Shown: positions 9,214 through 16,935 of the stretch, piece by piece
Numbering within the stretch: the stretch's first letter is position 1
How the letters are laid out: each line of letters begins with the position of its first letter
Assembly: GCF_001949145.1 (NCBI RefSeq)
Contig: NW_019091465.1
Span: forward strand, 440,967 to 462,332
DNA from: Acanthaster planci
Lineage: Eukaryota; Echinodermata; Asteroidea; Valvatida; Acanthasteridae
Direction: 5' to 3'
Length of the DNA: 21,366 nucleotides
The notes under the pieces: model-generated
Databases searched by the model: none
What the model saw: the letters and a program-made list of their open reading frames with translations, nothing else
Told to the model about the DNA's origin: nothing
Program-made: the position numbers and the translations under genes

Positions 9214-10345
9214 ATGTCCCAACAATACAACAAAGTACCTAGCCCGATCAAAGGCGAAAGACGCAAAGTAACCATCACCCGTAATCTGAGTACCATAGCG
9301 GCGGGTCACACGTTAAACGTAAAATTCCCCGCGTTAGGAATGGATGACTTAATAGTACCCGGCACAGCAAAGTTGGCTTTTAAACTTGATTTAGACGGGG
9401 CCTCAGACGACAAACGTACCGTGTATAATAACGCAGCGCGTAATTTAATCTCGGAAATCAACGTCAGCTTACAGGGAAACGAAATTGTCAGTTACCGAGA
9501 CGCGGAGGTGTTTCATAATTTTAAGGACAATTGGCTGCCAATTTCACAGACGAAAAATATGGCATATTTTGGTATAGAACGAAAGAACGTGACGAAATTG
9601 AGACTGGGTGCAGCCAGTACCAGTGAGACCCTCTAACGTACCGATCGACTTTTAACGGTGACAATAAAGTGGTCAACTCGACAGACACAGCCGCGGAGTA
9701 CTCAATTTCGGATTTGACCTTGGAATATGAAGTCGTAACCAATTGAGATTTGGCGCAAGGTTTTAGACAAAAGCACAAGGGGTCGTTTATTACCTATTTG
9801 ACCGCATTCACTCGTGGAAAAAACAAGCGGTAAATAAGTCATAATAAATAAATACGTGATGAAACATGAACATCGACCAAACAATTAAGAGCTTGAAAGG
9901 CGTCTTGATTTTGTTTAAAGATCCAGTGGTTAAAATCCTCAACGATTTTATAACCTGCACGTCACGAAAACACTAGTAACAGTCGAAGGTAAGCCAAATC
10001 ATTTGTATTCTCAGTCTATTTGAGTACGAACATTGGCCAGAAATTAACACGTACTTTGGTGACTCGGATACGGAATTGGCAAGAGCGGTGGTGAAAGACT
10101 TAAATTTAACCGGGGCTGATATGGCCGACTATTTGAAAGATAAATATTGTCTGTGGCTCGATTTCAGAAGTTCCGACGATTATTCTGCCTACGGGTCGGG
10201 TAGGCCTCTCGGCGGTGGTGAAGACATATCGATATAGATGGAACGCGAAACAGAAACCGCGGGCCCTTTAACAATGTACGTGTTTTTGGTGGTGGATTCC
10301 CATTTGACAGTTGAAGATGGAAATTTTAAGAGCTTGGTGTATTAA
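9214..10345 (+). pseudogene. Major capsid protein (double jelly-roll), broken
   Basis: This is the shell protein of the Polinton-type virion. The first open part (9214-9636) begins MSQQYNKVPSPIKGERRK and contains FPALGMDDLIVPGTAKLAF, NNAARNLISEINVSLQGNEI and SYRDAEVFHNFKDNWLPIS. After a shift it continues with SISDLTLEYEVVTN, a TGA at 9744 and the open frame to 9833. It resumes at 9866 (NIDQTIKSLKGVLILFKDP), shifts to VTKTLVTVEGKPNHLYSQS, then runs from 10022 to 10345 with LTGADMADYLKDKYCLWLDF and ETAGPLTMYVFLVVDSHLTV, interrupted by TAG 10235. At least four frame changes and two internal stops are needed. The visible total of about 370 residues is shorter than I expect for the family, so some internal sequence is probably lost. 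The packaging ATPase starts 17 bases downstream. Confidence 0.85.
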
Positions 10346-10361
10346 ATCGGGTTTAAATTAA

Positions 10362-10954
10362 ATGAACATGTTTAAAAGTGCGCGTAAGTCGTTGGCAATA
10401 CTGGGAGCGGTAAGACAAATTGGATATTGGATCTTCTAGAAACAGGGTATCGTTTTGAGTTTGAAGCGATAGTAATTATTTGTCCGACCTTATTTAAAAA
10501 TAAAACGTATTTAGATCATTTACGGGTTTATACCGACGACGATTTTTTTTGTGACCTTGATCGTGAAAAGTTGGAGATAAACGAGGCAATTATTTGACGG
10601 AGTAAATACATTATTGATGATTGAGCTTCAGATCAGATTTATAAATATAGGAAAAAATCTAGAATTAGTAAAATATGTTCTTTAGGTAAAATGGCCTTCA
10701 GTGGGCGGCATTATTTACATTCGTGCTGGTTACTTACACAAAAATATAACGCCGTTTTAAAAGACTTCAGGAGTAATACCACATAGATGGCAATTTTCTA
10801 TTGTAAAGATAAGTCACAGTTTGATCAAATGTTGGATGAAAATGATGTGGTGCCCTATGACGAGCGCGATCGATTGAAACGGCATTTAGAAAATTTTAAA
10901 TTCAGTAAATTGGTCGTCAATACTAGGCCGCCAGTCTTGTGGTTCTTGGCGTGA
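10362..10954 (+). pseudogene. DNA-packaging ATPase (A32/FtsK-HerA type), broken
   Basis: This would pump the genome into the capsid using ATP. The ATG at 10362 opens a short frame. A one-base shift near 10388 leads to the Walker A motif VGNTGSGKTNW (10391-10423). The same frame runs to TGA 10952 with three internal stops. TGA 10595 follows EKLEINEAII. TGA 10622 falls directly after the IIDD of Walker B. TAG 10784 follows KDFRSNTT. Between them are KMAFSGRHYLHSCWLLTQKY and, near the end, FYCKDKSQFDQMLDENDVV and LENFKFSKLVVNTR, all typical of Polinton and related ATPases. About 195 codons remain, near the usual size. It follows the capsid gene directly, the expected order of a morphogenesis module. 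Confidence 0.88.
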
Positions 10955-11011
10955 ATAAAACTTATAAAATATTTTCAAAAATTGGCAAGATTTGAAAATG
11001 GATAATTGAAA

Positions 11012-11407
11012 ATGTACTGCAGAAAATTAAAAGAAATTTCTGATTTTCGAATTAAACTAAATGGTAAGATAAATTTAGTATGTAATAATTGTATTGATAG
11101 ACGCACAGAGAGACATGATAAAAATAGATGCATTCATGGGTGACTCATATATAAGTGCAGAATTTGTAACAATCCCATAGAAGTCCAGAATGGATTGGTC
11201 ATTGCCATGAAACAGACAATTGAGGATTACCCACTTTGCCCTTATGAAGATTGCCAGGTCCAGTTGCAATTTTTAGAATATAAAGATGATTTAGGCACTA
11301 TCGAATGAATAAATAACTCTCTCGGTCATATTAAGTGTAATTGCGTAATTTGCTGTCTCGGTTGTAATAACAGAAAAAGATCAAATAAGACTCGTTTTGC
11401 AGATTAG
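11012..11407 (+). pseudogene. Cysteine-rich, zinc-binding-type protein of the element
   Basis: Not visible as one open frame, but a single frame of 131 codons reads from ATG 11012 to TAG 11405 with only two stops, TGA 11141 and TGA 11306. It contains cysteine pairs throughout: LVCNNCIDRR, KCRICNNPIEVQN, YPLCPYEDCQVQLQFLEYKD, and GHIKCNCVICCLGCNNRKRS at the end. Spacing of the pairs suggests two or more zinc-binding ribbons. The absence of any frameshift and the high cysteine and asparagine content argue for a real, recently intact gene. A TAA at 11003 precedes the start in frame. It follows the ATPase by 57 bases. I do not recognise the family. A nucleic-acid-binding or HNH-like role is possible from the last motif but not shown. 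Confidence 0.65.
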
Positions 11408-11612
11408 TTAAATATCTTATTAATTAGTTACCCTTTGTTATAGCTAAGCTAATGCAGTCTGGCGGTAACAATTTTTTTATTTTGTTATAAATAAATATAA
11501 GCAAATGTTAGAATACATTCAACTAGTTATTTAATTAGTTATAGCTGCTAATTTAACTTACTATACAATTGATTACCTACGCCTAAAACAAACGTTAAAC
11601 AATTTTAAATCA
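11408..11612. other. AT-rich spacer
   Basis: About 200 bases of very AT-rich sequence (repeated TTAATTAGTTA-type strings) separate the cysteine-rich gene from the gene at 11624. No coding signal. It ends in the TATA-like box before 11624. Confidence 0.5.
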
Positions 11613-11623
11613 TATATAATAAA
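11613..11623 (+). promoter_or_regulatory. TATA-like box abutting start codon
   Basis: TATATAATAAA runs directly into the ATG at 11624, with no spacer. Compare TGTATAATAAAA before 12477 and CATATAAATAACA before the minus-strand start at 15710. Inferred promoter or leader element. Confidence 0.5.
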
Positions 11624-12452
11624 ATGGAAGATATTAAATCAATTCTCGCTGATTCAAAAAGCGAATCAACCGAACCCAAACAAAACGTCAAAGATCGCCT
11701 TTGCTCGATAGTGGTTTTAGGCAAATCTACAAAATACCTAGGCAAGGAATTTACGGTCAAAGACATCGAGTCACGTAGCCCACAAGAACAAGAAAAAATA
11801 TTTAATTTATACCAAGCACGCTTTGGCAGAAAAATTGTAAATACGCTTGGCCATGCAAACATAAGCTTATACGTACGTATTTTGGGAATGGCTACCCCAG
11901 TCGATCTCCTAGGATTCAGCGTAGACTTGAATCTGAAGAAGCCTTAACTAAGGATTTAAACGACTACCCGATCTTAAGTCAAACAATGAGTCATTTCCTG
12001 AGCGAAATTTGCTACAAATACGGGGTCTATTAATCGCCCTTGGCAGCTATGTTAATTACCACTAAGCATTTGGAGCTCAACAAAAGTTCTCTTATATTAA
12101 AAGAAGATGTCAACAACTACTTAAGTAGCGCCAACTCCAACACCGGTCCCGATAAAGACTCAAGTACAGAGAGTAACTTAAGTCAAAAATCCGAAACGCA
12201 TTGAACAGGGAAAAACTAGCCCAGCATAACAGAAACATGAAACAACAGCTCGCAAAGATGAAAGCCAGCGAAGCAAATGCCCCGAGCTCGGAAAATAAAA
12301 TTTATGAAACGGTTTCAAAAAATAGAAATCTGATATTGGGCGGTTTAGCGAGTGGTGCAGTCGTGTTTTTTGATTTGGAAAAATGAATGGACGCCCGCGA
12401 TATTTCAACCAATTGTTCAACCAAAAAACCTGAAATTTTAGACATGGAATAA
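11624..12452 (+). pseudogene. Unidentified Polinton gene: basic helical protein with late hydrophobic segment
   Basis: The ATG at 11624 follows a TATA-like box directly. The first open part (to 11947) contains KDRLCSIVVLGKSTKYLGKE and IFNLYQARFGRKIVNTLG. A shift near 11905 leads to QRRLESEEALTKDLNDYPIL, SHFLSEICYKYG, a TAA at 12031 and SPLAAMLITTKHLELNKSS, then a polar serine/asparagine-rich stretch to TGA 12202. A further shift gives REKLAQHNRNMKQQLAKMKA and the hydrophobic NRNLILGGLASGAVVFF, with stop TGA 12384, and a short tail to TAA 12450. The parts may be one protein of about 270 residues or two overlapping genes. I do not know its function; its place after the capsid and ATPase genes suggests a virion component. 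Confidence 0.6.
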
Positions 12453-12464
12453 ATTTAAAAATAC

Positions 12465-12476
12465 TGTATAATAAAA
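12465..12476 (+). promoter_or_regulatory. TATA-like box abutting start codon
   Basis: TGTATAATAAAA directly precedes the ATG at 12477, matching the box before 11624 in form and position. Inferred promoter. Confidence 0.5.
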
Positions 12477-12930
12477 ATGAGTAACGCTAAATCAATCGAC
12501 GTAAACGGAATCGCAAACACAGTTTACCACGGTGCCATAGGTTGTCGAGTAAGCGTTTATAAATTAAAATCACCCAAATCTAAATAGATTATCTGCCGAA
12601 GACGCGTACAAATTGACCGCCCTGTCTAGCAGTGCATTGGCTACCCAGGGTTGGCTCGTGTAATAGGGTATATAGCCAGCGAGTTTGCTAACCGCTTGAA
12701 AAAACGTATATTATAAAAAAGGAATTGCCGAAGGAGGATTTGATTTAGGTAAAATTGATTCAGACGATTTTACTACACCCACAGAAAAGCAAGAAGAAGA
12801 CGATCAAGGAGAGCCTACATGGGACGATATCACGCCCTCATTAACTCAACTAAAAATGGGGAAAGTACTGATTGAACAAAAATTGACGCTAAACCCCAGG
12901 CCCGTAATAGAACCACAAGTGAGACGTTAG
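12477..12930 (+). pseudogene. Small Polinton accessory protein, acidic C-terminal part
   Basis: The ATG at 12477 opens with SNAKSIDVNGIANTVYHGAI, then a stop. A shift near 12577 gives LNRLSAEDAYKLTALSSSAL and ATQGWLV, ending at TAA 12661. After another shift comes GYIASEFANRLKKRIL, then, from about 12718, KKGIAEGGFDLGKIDSDDF and an acidic stretch (EKQEEDDQGEPTWDD) to TAG 12928. The N-terminal blocks resemble a small conserved protein of cnidarian Polinton-type elements. The acidic part may belong to the same protein or to a second short gene. Function unknown. It starts 25 bases after the preceding gene ends. Confidence 0.55.
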
Positions 12931-12939
12931 AGCGAGGAG

Positions 12940-13968
12940 AACGGTATTTATAACTAATCCAATTGTAGACGATTTTTACAGATATTTTCAAATTGTCCAA
13001 AGAAAAGATGTACCATCAGTAATTAACTCTGACAACTTTGAACTTCGCAAAGGCCAAGGTTTATTTTTCAAAACACAAGGAAAACATGGCGAAGTGCTAT
13101 TAACCAACAAAAGAAACCCGGATTTAGTTGATGGTTTTGACACAATCCTAAAAAAATGCCCAAGCTGCCGGTTATACTGGACTGGAAAAATTCTCATCTG
13201 CAGATTTTATTAGAAACTGCTTAGGATTTAAAAATTATGGGAGAAGACTGCAACAAATTGAATCAGAGTTAAAATCTATTCAGCCTGAAAATATTGAGAT
13301 AAAAGATCTCCCCCCAAAAGCCGACCAAGTCAAAGTCAGTGACATCGTAGAAGAGCTTACCAAAGATACAGATGTTCAAACAGAAGGATTAAACTACAGG
13401 GAACTCGCCACCCTGGACGAATCGTTACAAACCGTAAAAGGGGAATTAATTTTAAATCAGGGCAAATTAGATCAGTTAGATGATAAGATTCAACAGGTGA
13501 AAAAAATGAATTAGAAGAAGCGACGACGGATGCAGAAAGAGCAGAACCCCAAGAGCAATTAGAAGATTTACAAATCGAGAGAACTGGAAGATTAGAAATT
13601 ATAAATAGAAATACGGGTAAACTACGTACGCAAATTAATCGAAATAAAGAAACAGTTACGGCTGTAATGGATTCCGATTTGACACTACGCGAGAGAATTA
13701 GAATTTTAAATCGGGAGCAAGGCGTTACGATCGTAAGTATTTTAACGGCTTTTAGATTGGCCGTAAATCGCAAGTAGTATCGTAGCTAGCGTCAGAGCTA
13801 GTATAAGTCCGATGCCCGCACCATGGCCAATGTATTGAAGAAACTCGGGCGCTCGCAGCATTGCTGGGAGTCATCGTTAGCGTTTTAAGTCGGATTTGTA
13901 ACGTGGCGAGTAAAGCGGTTGGATGGGTCGCAGAGCACGTGTGGACTTTGTGGGTTTGGGTGTTTTGA
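12940..13968 (+). pseudogene. Large Polinton protein: coiled-coil body with C-terminal hydrophobic region
   Basis: From about 12940 a frame reads VDDFYRYFQIVQRKDVPSV and GLFFKTQGKHGEVLLTNKRN. Near 13155 a shift opens a 119-codon stretch without ATG (to TAG 13512) with SSADFIRNCLGFKNYGRRLQ and many Glu/Lys/Gln heptads. A further shift at 13508 gives another charged helix (AERAEPQEQLEDLQIERTGR), then LTLRERIRILNREQGVTIVS and ILTAF, closing at TAG 13775. After a short link the frame 13849-13968 ends with LAALLGVIVSVLSRICNVAS and GWVAEHVWTLWVWVF, a hydrophobic helical tail. The order (long coiled coil, RIRILxREQGVTI block, hydrophobic tail) matches a protein I associate with cnidarian Polinton-type elements. 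A structural virion role is inferred. Start codon not identified. Confidence 0.65.
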
Positions 13969-14070
13969 TTTTGACATATGTGCAGAAAACGTAGATTTAT
14001 AATGAACGACAAAAAATTAAACCCCTTTTCAGATTTGGGAAGGGATTTTTTACGCCTTAAATCAAACTGT

Positions 14071-14276
14071 TTAAGTCAAAACTTTAAACAACATTACACC
14101 AATAACACCTATAGCAATAACTCCTACGGTAAGAGACATTTTGTCTTCGTTTTGTACGCCCAAAGGTTTTTCTCGGGGGTTGGTTTTACAGGGAAAGGTT
14201 TTGGGTTTTAAGGCGTTTTTGCGTATTGCAATGAATCTTGAAATTTGGTCAATCGACTAATCGAGATCGGGGGCTG
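14071..14276 (-). pseudogene. Tiny membrane protein of the minus-strand block
   Basis: On the minus strand an open frame of about 62 codons follows a TAG at 14257-14259 and ends at TAA 14071-14073. It reads DQISRFIAIRKNALKPK and EKPLGVQNEDKMSLTVG, then the hydrophobic VIAIGVIGVMLFKVLT at the very end. This is a basic/polar N-terminus followed by a C-terminal membrane helix. It begins just after the end of the gene at 14279, but no ATG is visible, so its start is probably lost. An internal ATG (DKMSLTV) would leave only the membrane helix. Function unknown. The plus-strand open frame at 13978-14211 is opposite it and looks spurious. Confidence 0.5.
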
Positions 14277-14278
14277 AA

Positions 14279-14912
14279 TTAATTAAAGATTCCACGATCG
14301 TAATAGATTGCCGTTGCGCTTCCAATCCCTAGCGGGAGGCCAAAACGCAGGTCTTCGTTTGTGCTTGTGCCCCGAGTAACGCGTATACGTAAGCCCTAAT
14401 GGTTCGTTCACCTTGGTGATTCCCACATCCGTCAAACTACTCTTTTTAGGAATAAAATCCCACCAGGCCAGGGTAACCGCGTCCGACTGCAAAATCCAAT
14501 TGACCGTGTAAGTACTCGCGTGACCCGAGCCTTTAGGCGGCTTAGCCCAGGCGAAGACCATGTAACTAGACCCCGCGTATTTGCCATTGGTGACGTGTAA
14601 GTCGTGTGGATCGTAATTTTTTATTTGGGACAGGTACGTAACCGTTGTCGTAATAATAAACAGTGCCTTATCCGTTTGTTTAAACGACTTGTTTGAATCG
14701 ACGTTAAATAGCCGACACGTGTCTGTAAACTCCCGATGATCGGTGATGGGTATTATGCAGTCGTAAAATATTTTCCTTACGGTATAATATACGTGGAAAT
14801 TGAATAAAGACGACACGTATGGATTGGTATCAGACAGCAAATCAAAACCTACCCCGCAAGCAGTCGTCGCTCAATAGACCGCAAAGTTAAATTGATTTTG
14901 GTAAAACGACAT
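14279..14912 (-). pseudogene. Possible minor capsid (penton-like) protein
   Basis: The ATG (14912-14910) overlaps the stop of the preceding gene as TAATG. It reads MSFYQNQFNFAVY, a TGA at 14873-14871, then ACGVGFDLLSDTNPYVSSLF and NFHVYYTVRKIFYD. The long open part has ALFIITTTVTYLSQIKN, GKYAGSSYMVFAWAKPPKGS and TYTVNWILQSDAVTLAWWDF. A shift near 14395 moves the reading from the visible open frame into GLRIRVTRGTSTNEDLRFGL and GIGSATAIYYDRGIFN, ending at TAA 14279. That ending is far more protein-like than the arginine/tryptophan-rich tail of the uninterrupted frame. The beta-rich look and size of about 210 residues would suit a jelly-roll minor capsid protein, which Polintons encode, but I cannot confirm the fold. 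Confidence 0.55.
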
Positions 14913-15710
14913 TAAAAAAAAACGCATTCGTTGGCTAGCGCTTCCGCTCTTTCGTTTACTTGACGTTCAAATTCGTCCTTGCTAGTGGATTTAGTTTCTT
15001 GTAGTTTGGTACTAATGCTTGACTTGATCTTTTCTTTCATTTCGATAAACCTTTTCAGCTCAAATAAAATCAGTACAAAATTCCTCTTGCGACATGTCAA
15101 CGTCTTCAATCGCATGATATACGTACTGCTCGATCGTGTTTAATTTAGCATCGGCAAGTACGCGGATTTGATCGTGCATGTTTTGTGAGTTAATCGGTGA
15201 GTGGCGTCCTTACGCACCGCACAGGCACCAAACGCACCAATAGCGATGCCTTCCATCACCAGTCCCACGGGTCCAGTAACGTCGCCTAAAATAGCGGGAA
15301 TGCCGACGGCTGCCGAGGTCGCGCCTAGTACTTCTACTCCGTACTCCACGTAACCGAATGCACTGAGTACCTGTTTGGTCATTTTATAGCTAGTTTCCCG
15401 CGCGGCACGTTCTCTTTGAATCTGGGATTTATTTTTTTTTATCTTTCTGAGTCTGTAAATTTTGGATTCTGGTTGTTCGAGTGGGTTTGAAGTTAAATCC
15501 GGGTATACGTCTTTATTTTTATATATGCGTTTTATATTGTCGCGACTAATATATTTAGCTCGATAATTAATCCGTCGTTTTCATTTTGTTAGAGTACCCC
15601 ATTTGCCGATCTGATTAAAAAGTTAACTCGTCTATATTCTTTGGGTGGTGACGACGGTGGTAGCGGTTCGTCTTTATACCGATTAGGTAACAAATCTCTG
15701 CGTGTGTCAT
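14912..15710 (-). pseudogene. Coiled-coil / glycine-rich hydrophobic protein of the element
   Basis: The ATG at 15710-15708 follows CATATAAATAACA. After an early shift the protein reads RDLLPNRYKDEPLPPSSPPK, a proline-rich start, then (after a break near 15585) INYRAKYISRDNIKRIYKNK. Next come DVYPDLTSNPLEQPESKIYR, a basic stretch, and the open part from 15382 with the hydrophobic GATSAAVGIPAILGDVTGPV and GLVMEGIAIGAFGAC. A shift near 15195 gives HDQIRVLADAKLNTIEQYVY and EDVDMSQEEF. A last shift opens 15115-14912 with FELKRFIEMKEKIKSS and a charged tail. The block 'DQIRVLA.aKLNTI' followed by 'SQEEF' is one I associate with a protein common in cnidarian Polinton-type elements. Its role is unknown to me; a membrane-active virion protein is one possibility. 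Confidence 0.65.
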
Positions 15711-15724
15711 TGTTATTTATATGT
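15711..15724 (-). promoter_or_regulatory. TATA-like box before minus-strand gene at 15710
   Basis: On the minus strand ACATATAAATAACA directly precedes the ATG at 15710, the same arrangement as at 11613 and 12465 on the plus strand. Inferred promoter. Confidence 0.45.
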
Positions 15725-15764
15725 TGTTTATTTATTTAAAGTCTTTTTATTTAAACAATTTTTC

Positions 15765-15965
15765 TTAAGGTGCTTCTTCTGGCCTCCTACCCCAGACGGC
15801 TTCTATTTCCAACGCGTTTCTCAAACATTCACGCACAAACTCACTTTGATTCCAAGGTTCTTCATCTTCGTGTTCTTCATAATATTCTTCATAATCTTCT
15901 TCTTCTTTGCAATAATCCTGGCGTACATCTACTACCTCTACCGTCTCGTCTATCATCAGCCCCAT
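15765..15965 (-). CDS. Small acidic protein of the element
   Basis: An intact open frame of 66 residues from ATG 15965. It starts MGLMIDETVEVVDVRQDY, continues with a run rich in Glu, Asp and Tyr (about residues 20-35) and ends with SEFVRECLRNALEIEAVWGR and PEEAP. Upstream the frame stays open to 16062 without an ATG and reads TDLNFEPCTDLDKRFLKMG, so the original start may have been further upstream. It is one of the few parts of the element without an internal break. The strong negative charge suggests binding to a basic partner, but no family is recognised. The stop lies 55 bases before the next minus-strand start at 15710. Confidence 0.5.
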   Translation of the reverse strand: MGLMIDETVEVVDVRQDYCKEEEDYEEYYEEHEDEEPWNQSEFVRECLRNALEIEAVWGRRPEEAP

Positions 15966-16048
15966 TTTTAAAAATCTCTTATCTAAATCTGTGCATGGCT
16001 CAAAGTTTAAGTCTGTAACAAGTTTTAACTTTCTATAACACCCACCTA

Positions 16049-16812
16049 CTATATCAAAAAATCATGGTGAGATAAAACCATACAATTCACGCAATGCGTG
16101 CAATCATAACAAAACACTCAATACATCAAGTACAGTCTGTACACTCATAACAACTTTCACAAGAAGAACAACCTGTGCAGTCATAACAATCCTCACAGTC
16201 CTGGCTATCTTTATGACAATATTTATACTTAAAACACCTCCCAAGTTGGGAAAAATCAAAACAAAAACTACTACGCTTTGAGTCGCGACAATGAGTACAA
16301 TTGTTACAGTCAATTAAGTCACAACACGTTTTTGCATCCAAACAGAAATGACAATCAACGTTTGGTTTTGGCTTTTTGTCGACAAATTTTGAAATTTCAA
16401 CATGAAATGTTACGTCTTTAGTGTTTTTCATCTCTCTTCTTATATTACTTTTAAACCTTTTTTTAAATTTTTTTTTTCTCAAATCTCTGTTGTTTTCCAT
16501 CTCAAATTTTACAGATCTCCCCCAAAAATCTCATTTTCCTCAATCTTCAAACTCATTTTTTGGCCCAAAACCATCAAACGCTTGTAAAACAGACCTATCT
16601 GAAATCAGACCTTCCTTTTTTACTCTCAACACTTTATACCTAACACTAGCTCCACATGACATTGAACCGTGAGTACCATAGTATACGTCTTTTGGGCAAA
16701 TGAAAGACTGCAGGTCACATTTCTTATCGGTAAATTTTTCAATGTTTGACGAGTCAAAGGGTCTTTTTCGGTGATCAAATAGAGAGGCACGGGGGTGTAT
16801 TTTAACGCACAT
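16049..16812 (-). pseudogene. Protein with C-terminal cysteine-pair repeats
   Basis: From ATG 16812 the frame reads MCVKIHPRASLFDHRKRPFD, DLQSFICPKDVYYG and VLQAFDGFGPKNEFED, then meets TGA at 16540 and 16531. It continues in the same frame with FWGRSVKFEMENNRD into the open frame from 16500. That part is basic (RKKKFKKRFKSNIRREM), then VTFHVEISKFVDKKPK and a cysteine-rich tail. The tail includes CHFCLDAKTCCDLIDCNNC, SFCFDFSQLGRCFKYKYC and DCEDCYDCTGCSSCESCYEC. After a stop and a shift near 16105, CYDCTHCVNC extends it to TAG 16049. The shared frame across both stops means the two open frames are one gene of about 250 residues. The two-residue spacing of cysteines suggests dense zinc or disulphide binding. 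Family unknown. Confidence 0.65.
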
Positions 16813-16935
16813 TTGGTTTTTCGATTCGGTTTAACTACATAGTAATCAATATTGCGACTGGCTTTCTAGGCGTTTATGGTATTAGACAGATTAGACCCGA
16901 CACCGACTTGAGATTCGACAAGCCTGTAAAGGGAG
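16813..16935 (-). other. Possible upstream extension of the cysteine-repeat gene
   Basis: In a neighbouring frame the minus strand reads GSNLSNTINA, a TAG, then ASRNIDYYVVKPNRKTK, stopping at the ATG of 16812. The composition is protein-like and could be the true N-terminus after a one-base shift. Just upstream (about 16931-16950, minus strand) a pyrimidine-rich run ends in TTTACAG|G, which resembles a splice acceptor. Both points are weak. Confidence 0.25.

Larger units (their letters stand above)
5740..16930. mobile_element. Decayed Polinton/Maverick (adintovirus-like) endogenous element
   Basis: The region combines the hallmark genes of Polintons: protein-primed type family B DNA polymerase, retrovirus-like DD35E integrase, major capsid protein and A32/FtsK-like packaging ATPase. 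Smaller virion-type genes lie around them in two facing blocks. Such elements are integrated relatives of double-stranded DNA viruses. The limits are approximate: the left is set by the first promoter-like box before the polymerase and the right by the last coding-like minus-strand sequence. Terminal inverted repeats and target-site duplications were not found, and no adenovirus-type protease was recognised. All main genes are broken, by single substitutions to stop codons, small indels and at least one large deletion. Confidence 0.9.

Noticed and set aside
13978-14211. Plus-strand open frame of 77 residues
   Set aside because: The opposite strand carries a better supported short gene ending in a membrane helix, and the plus frame has no conserved features.
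15702-15971. Plus-strand frames rich in Phe and Ile
   Set aside because: They are the antisense of the acidic minus-strand protein, whose Glu codons read as Phe/Leu on the other strand.
16104-16313. Minus-strand Val/Ile-rich frame
   Set aside because: A shifted reading of the cysteine-repeat region; Cys and Asp codons give Val and Ile one base over.
5833-16812. Reassigned stop codons (alternative genetic code) in the Polinton genes
   Set aside because: TAA, TAG and TGA all interrupt frames, together with many frameshifts and a large deletion. Recoding would affect one or two codons and would not cause shifts.
5833-16812. Frameshifts as long-read sequencing errors only
   Set aside because: Indel errors could explain some shifts near homopolymers, but not the many substitution stops or the lost polymerase centre. 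True decay is the simpler reading, though raw reads would be needed to exclude a contribution.
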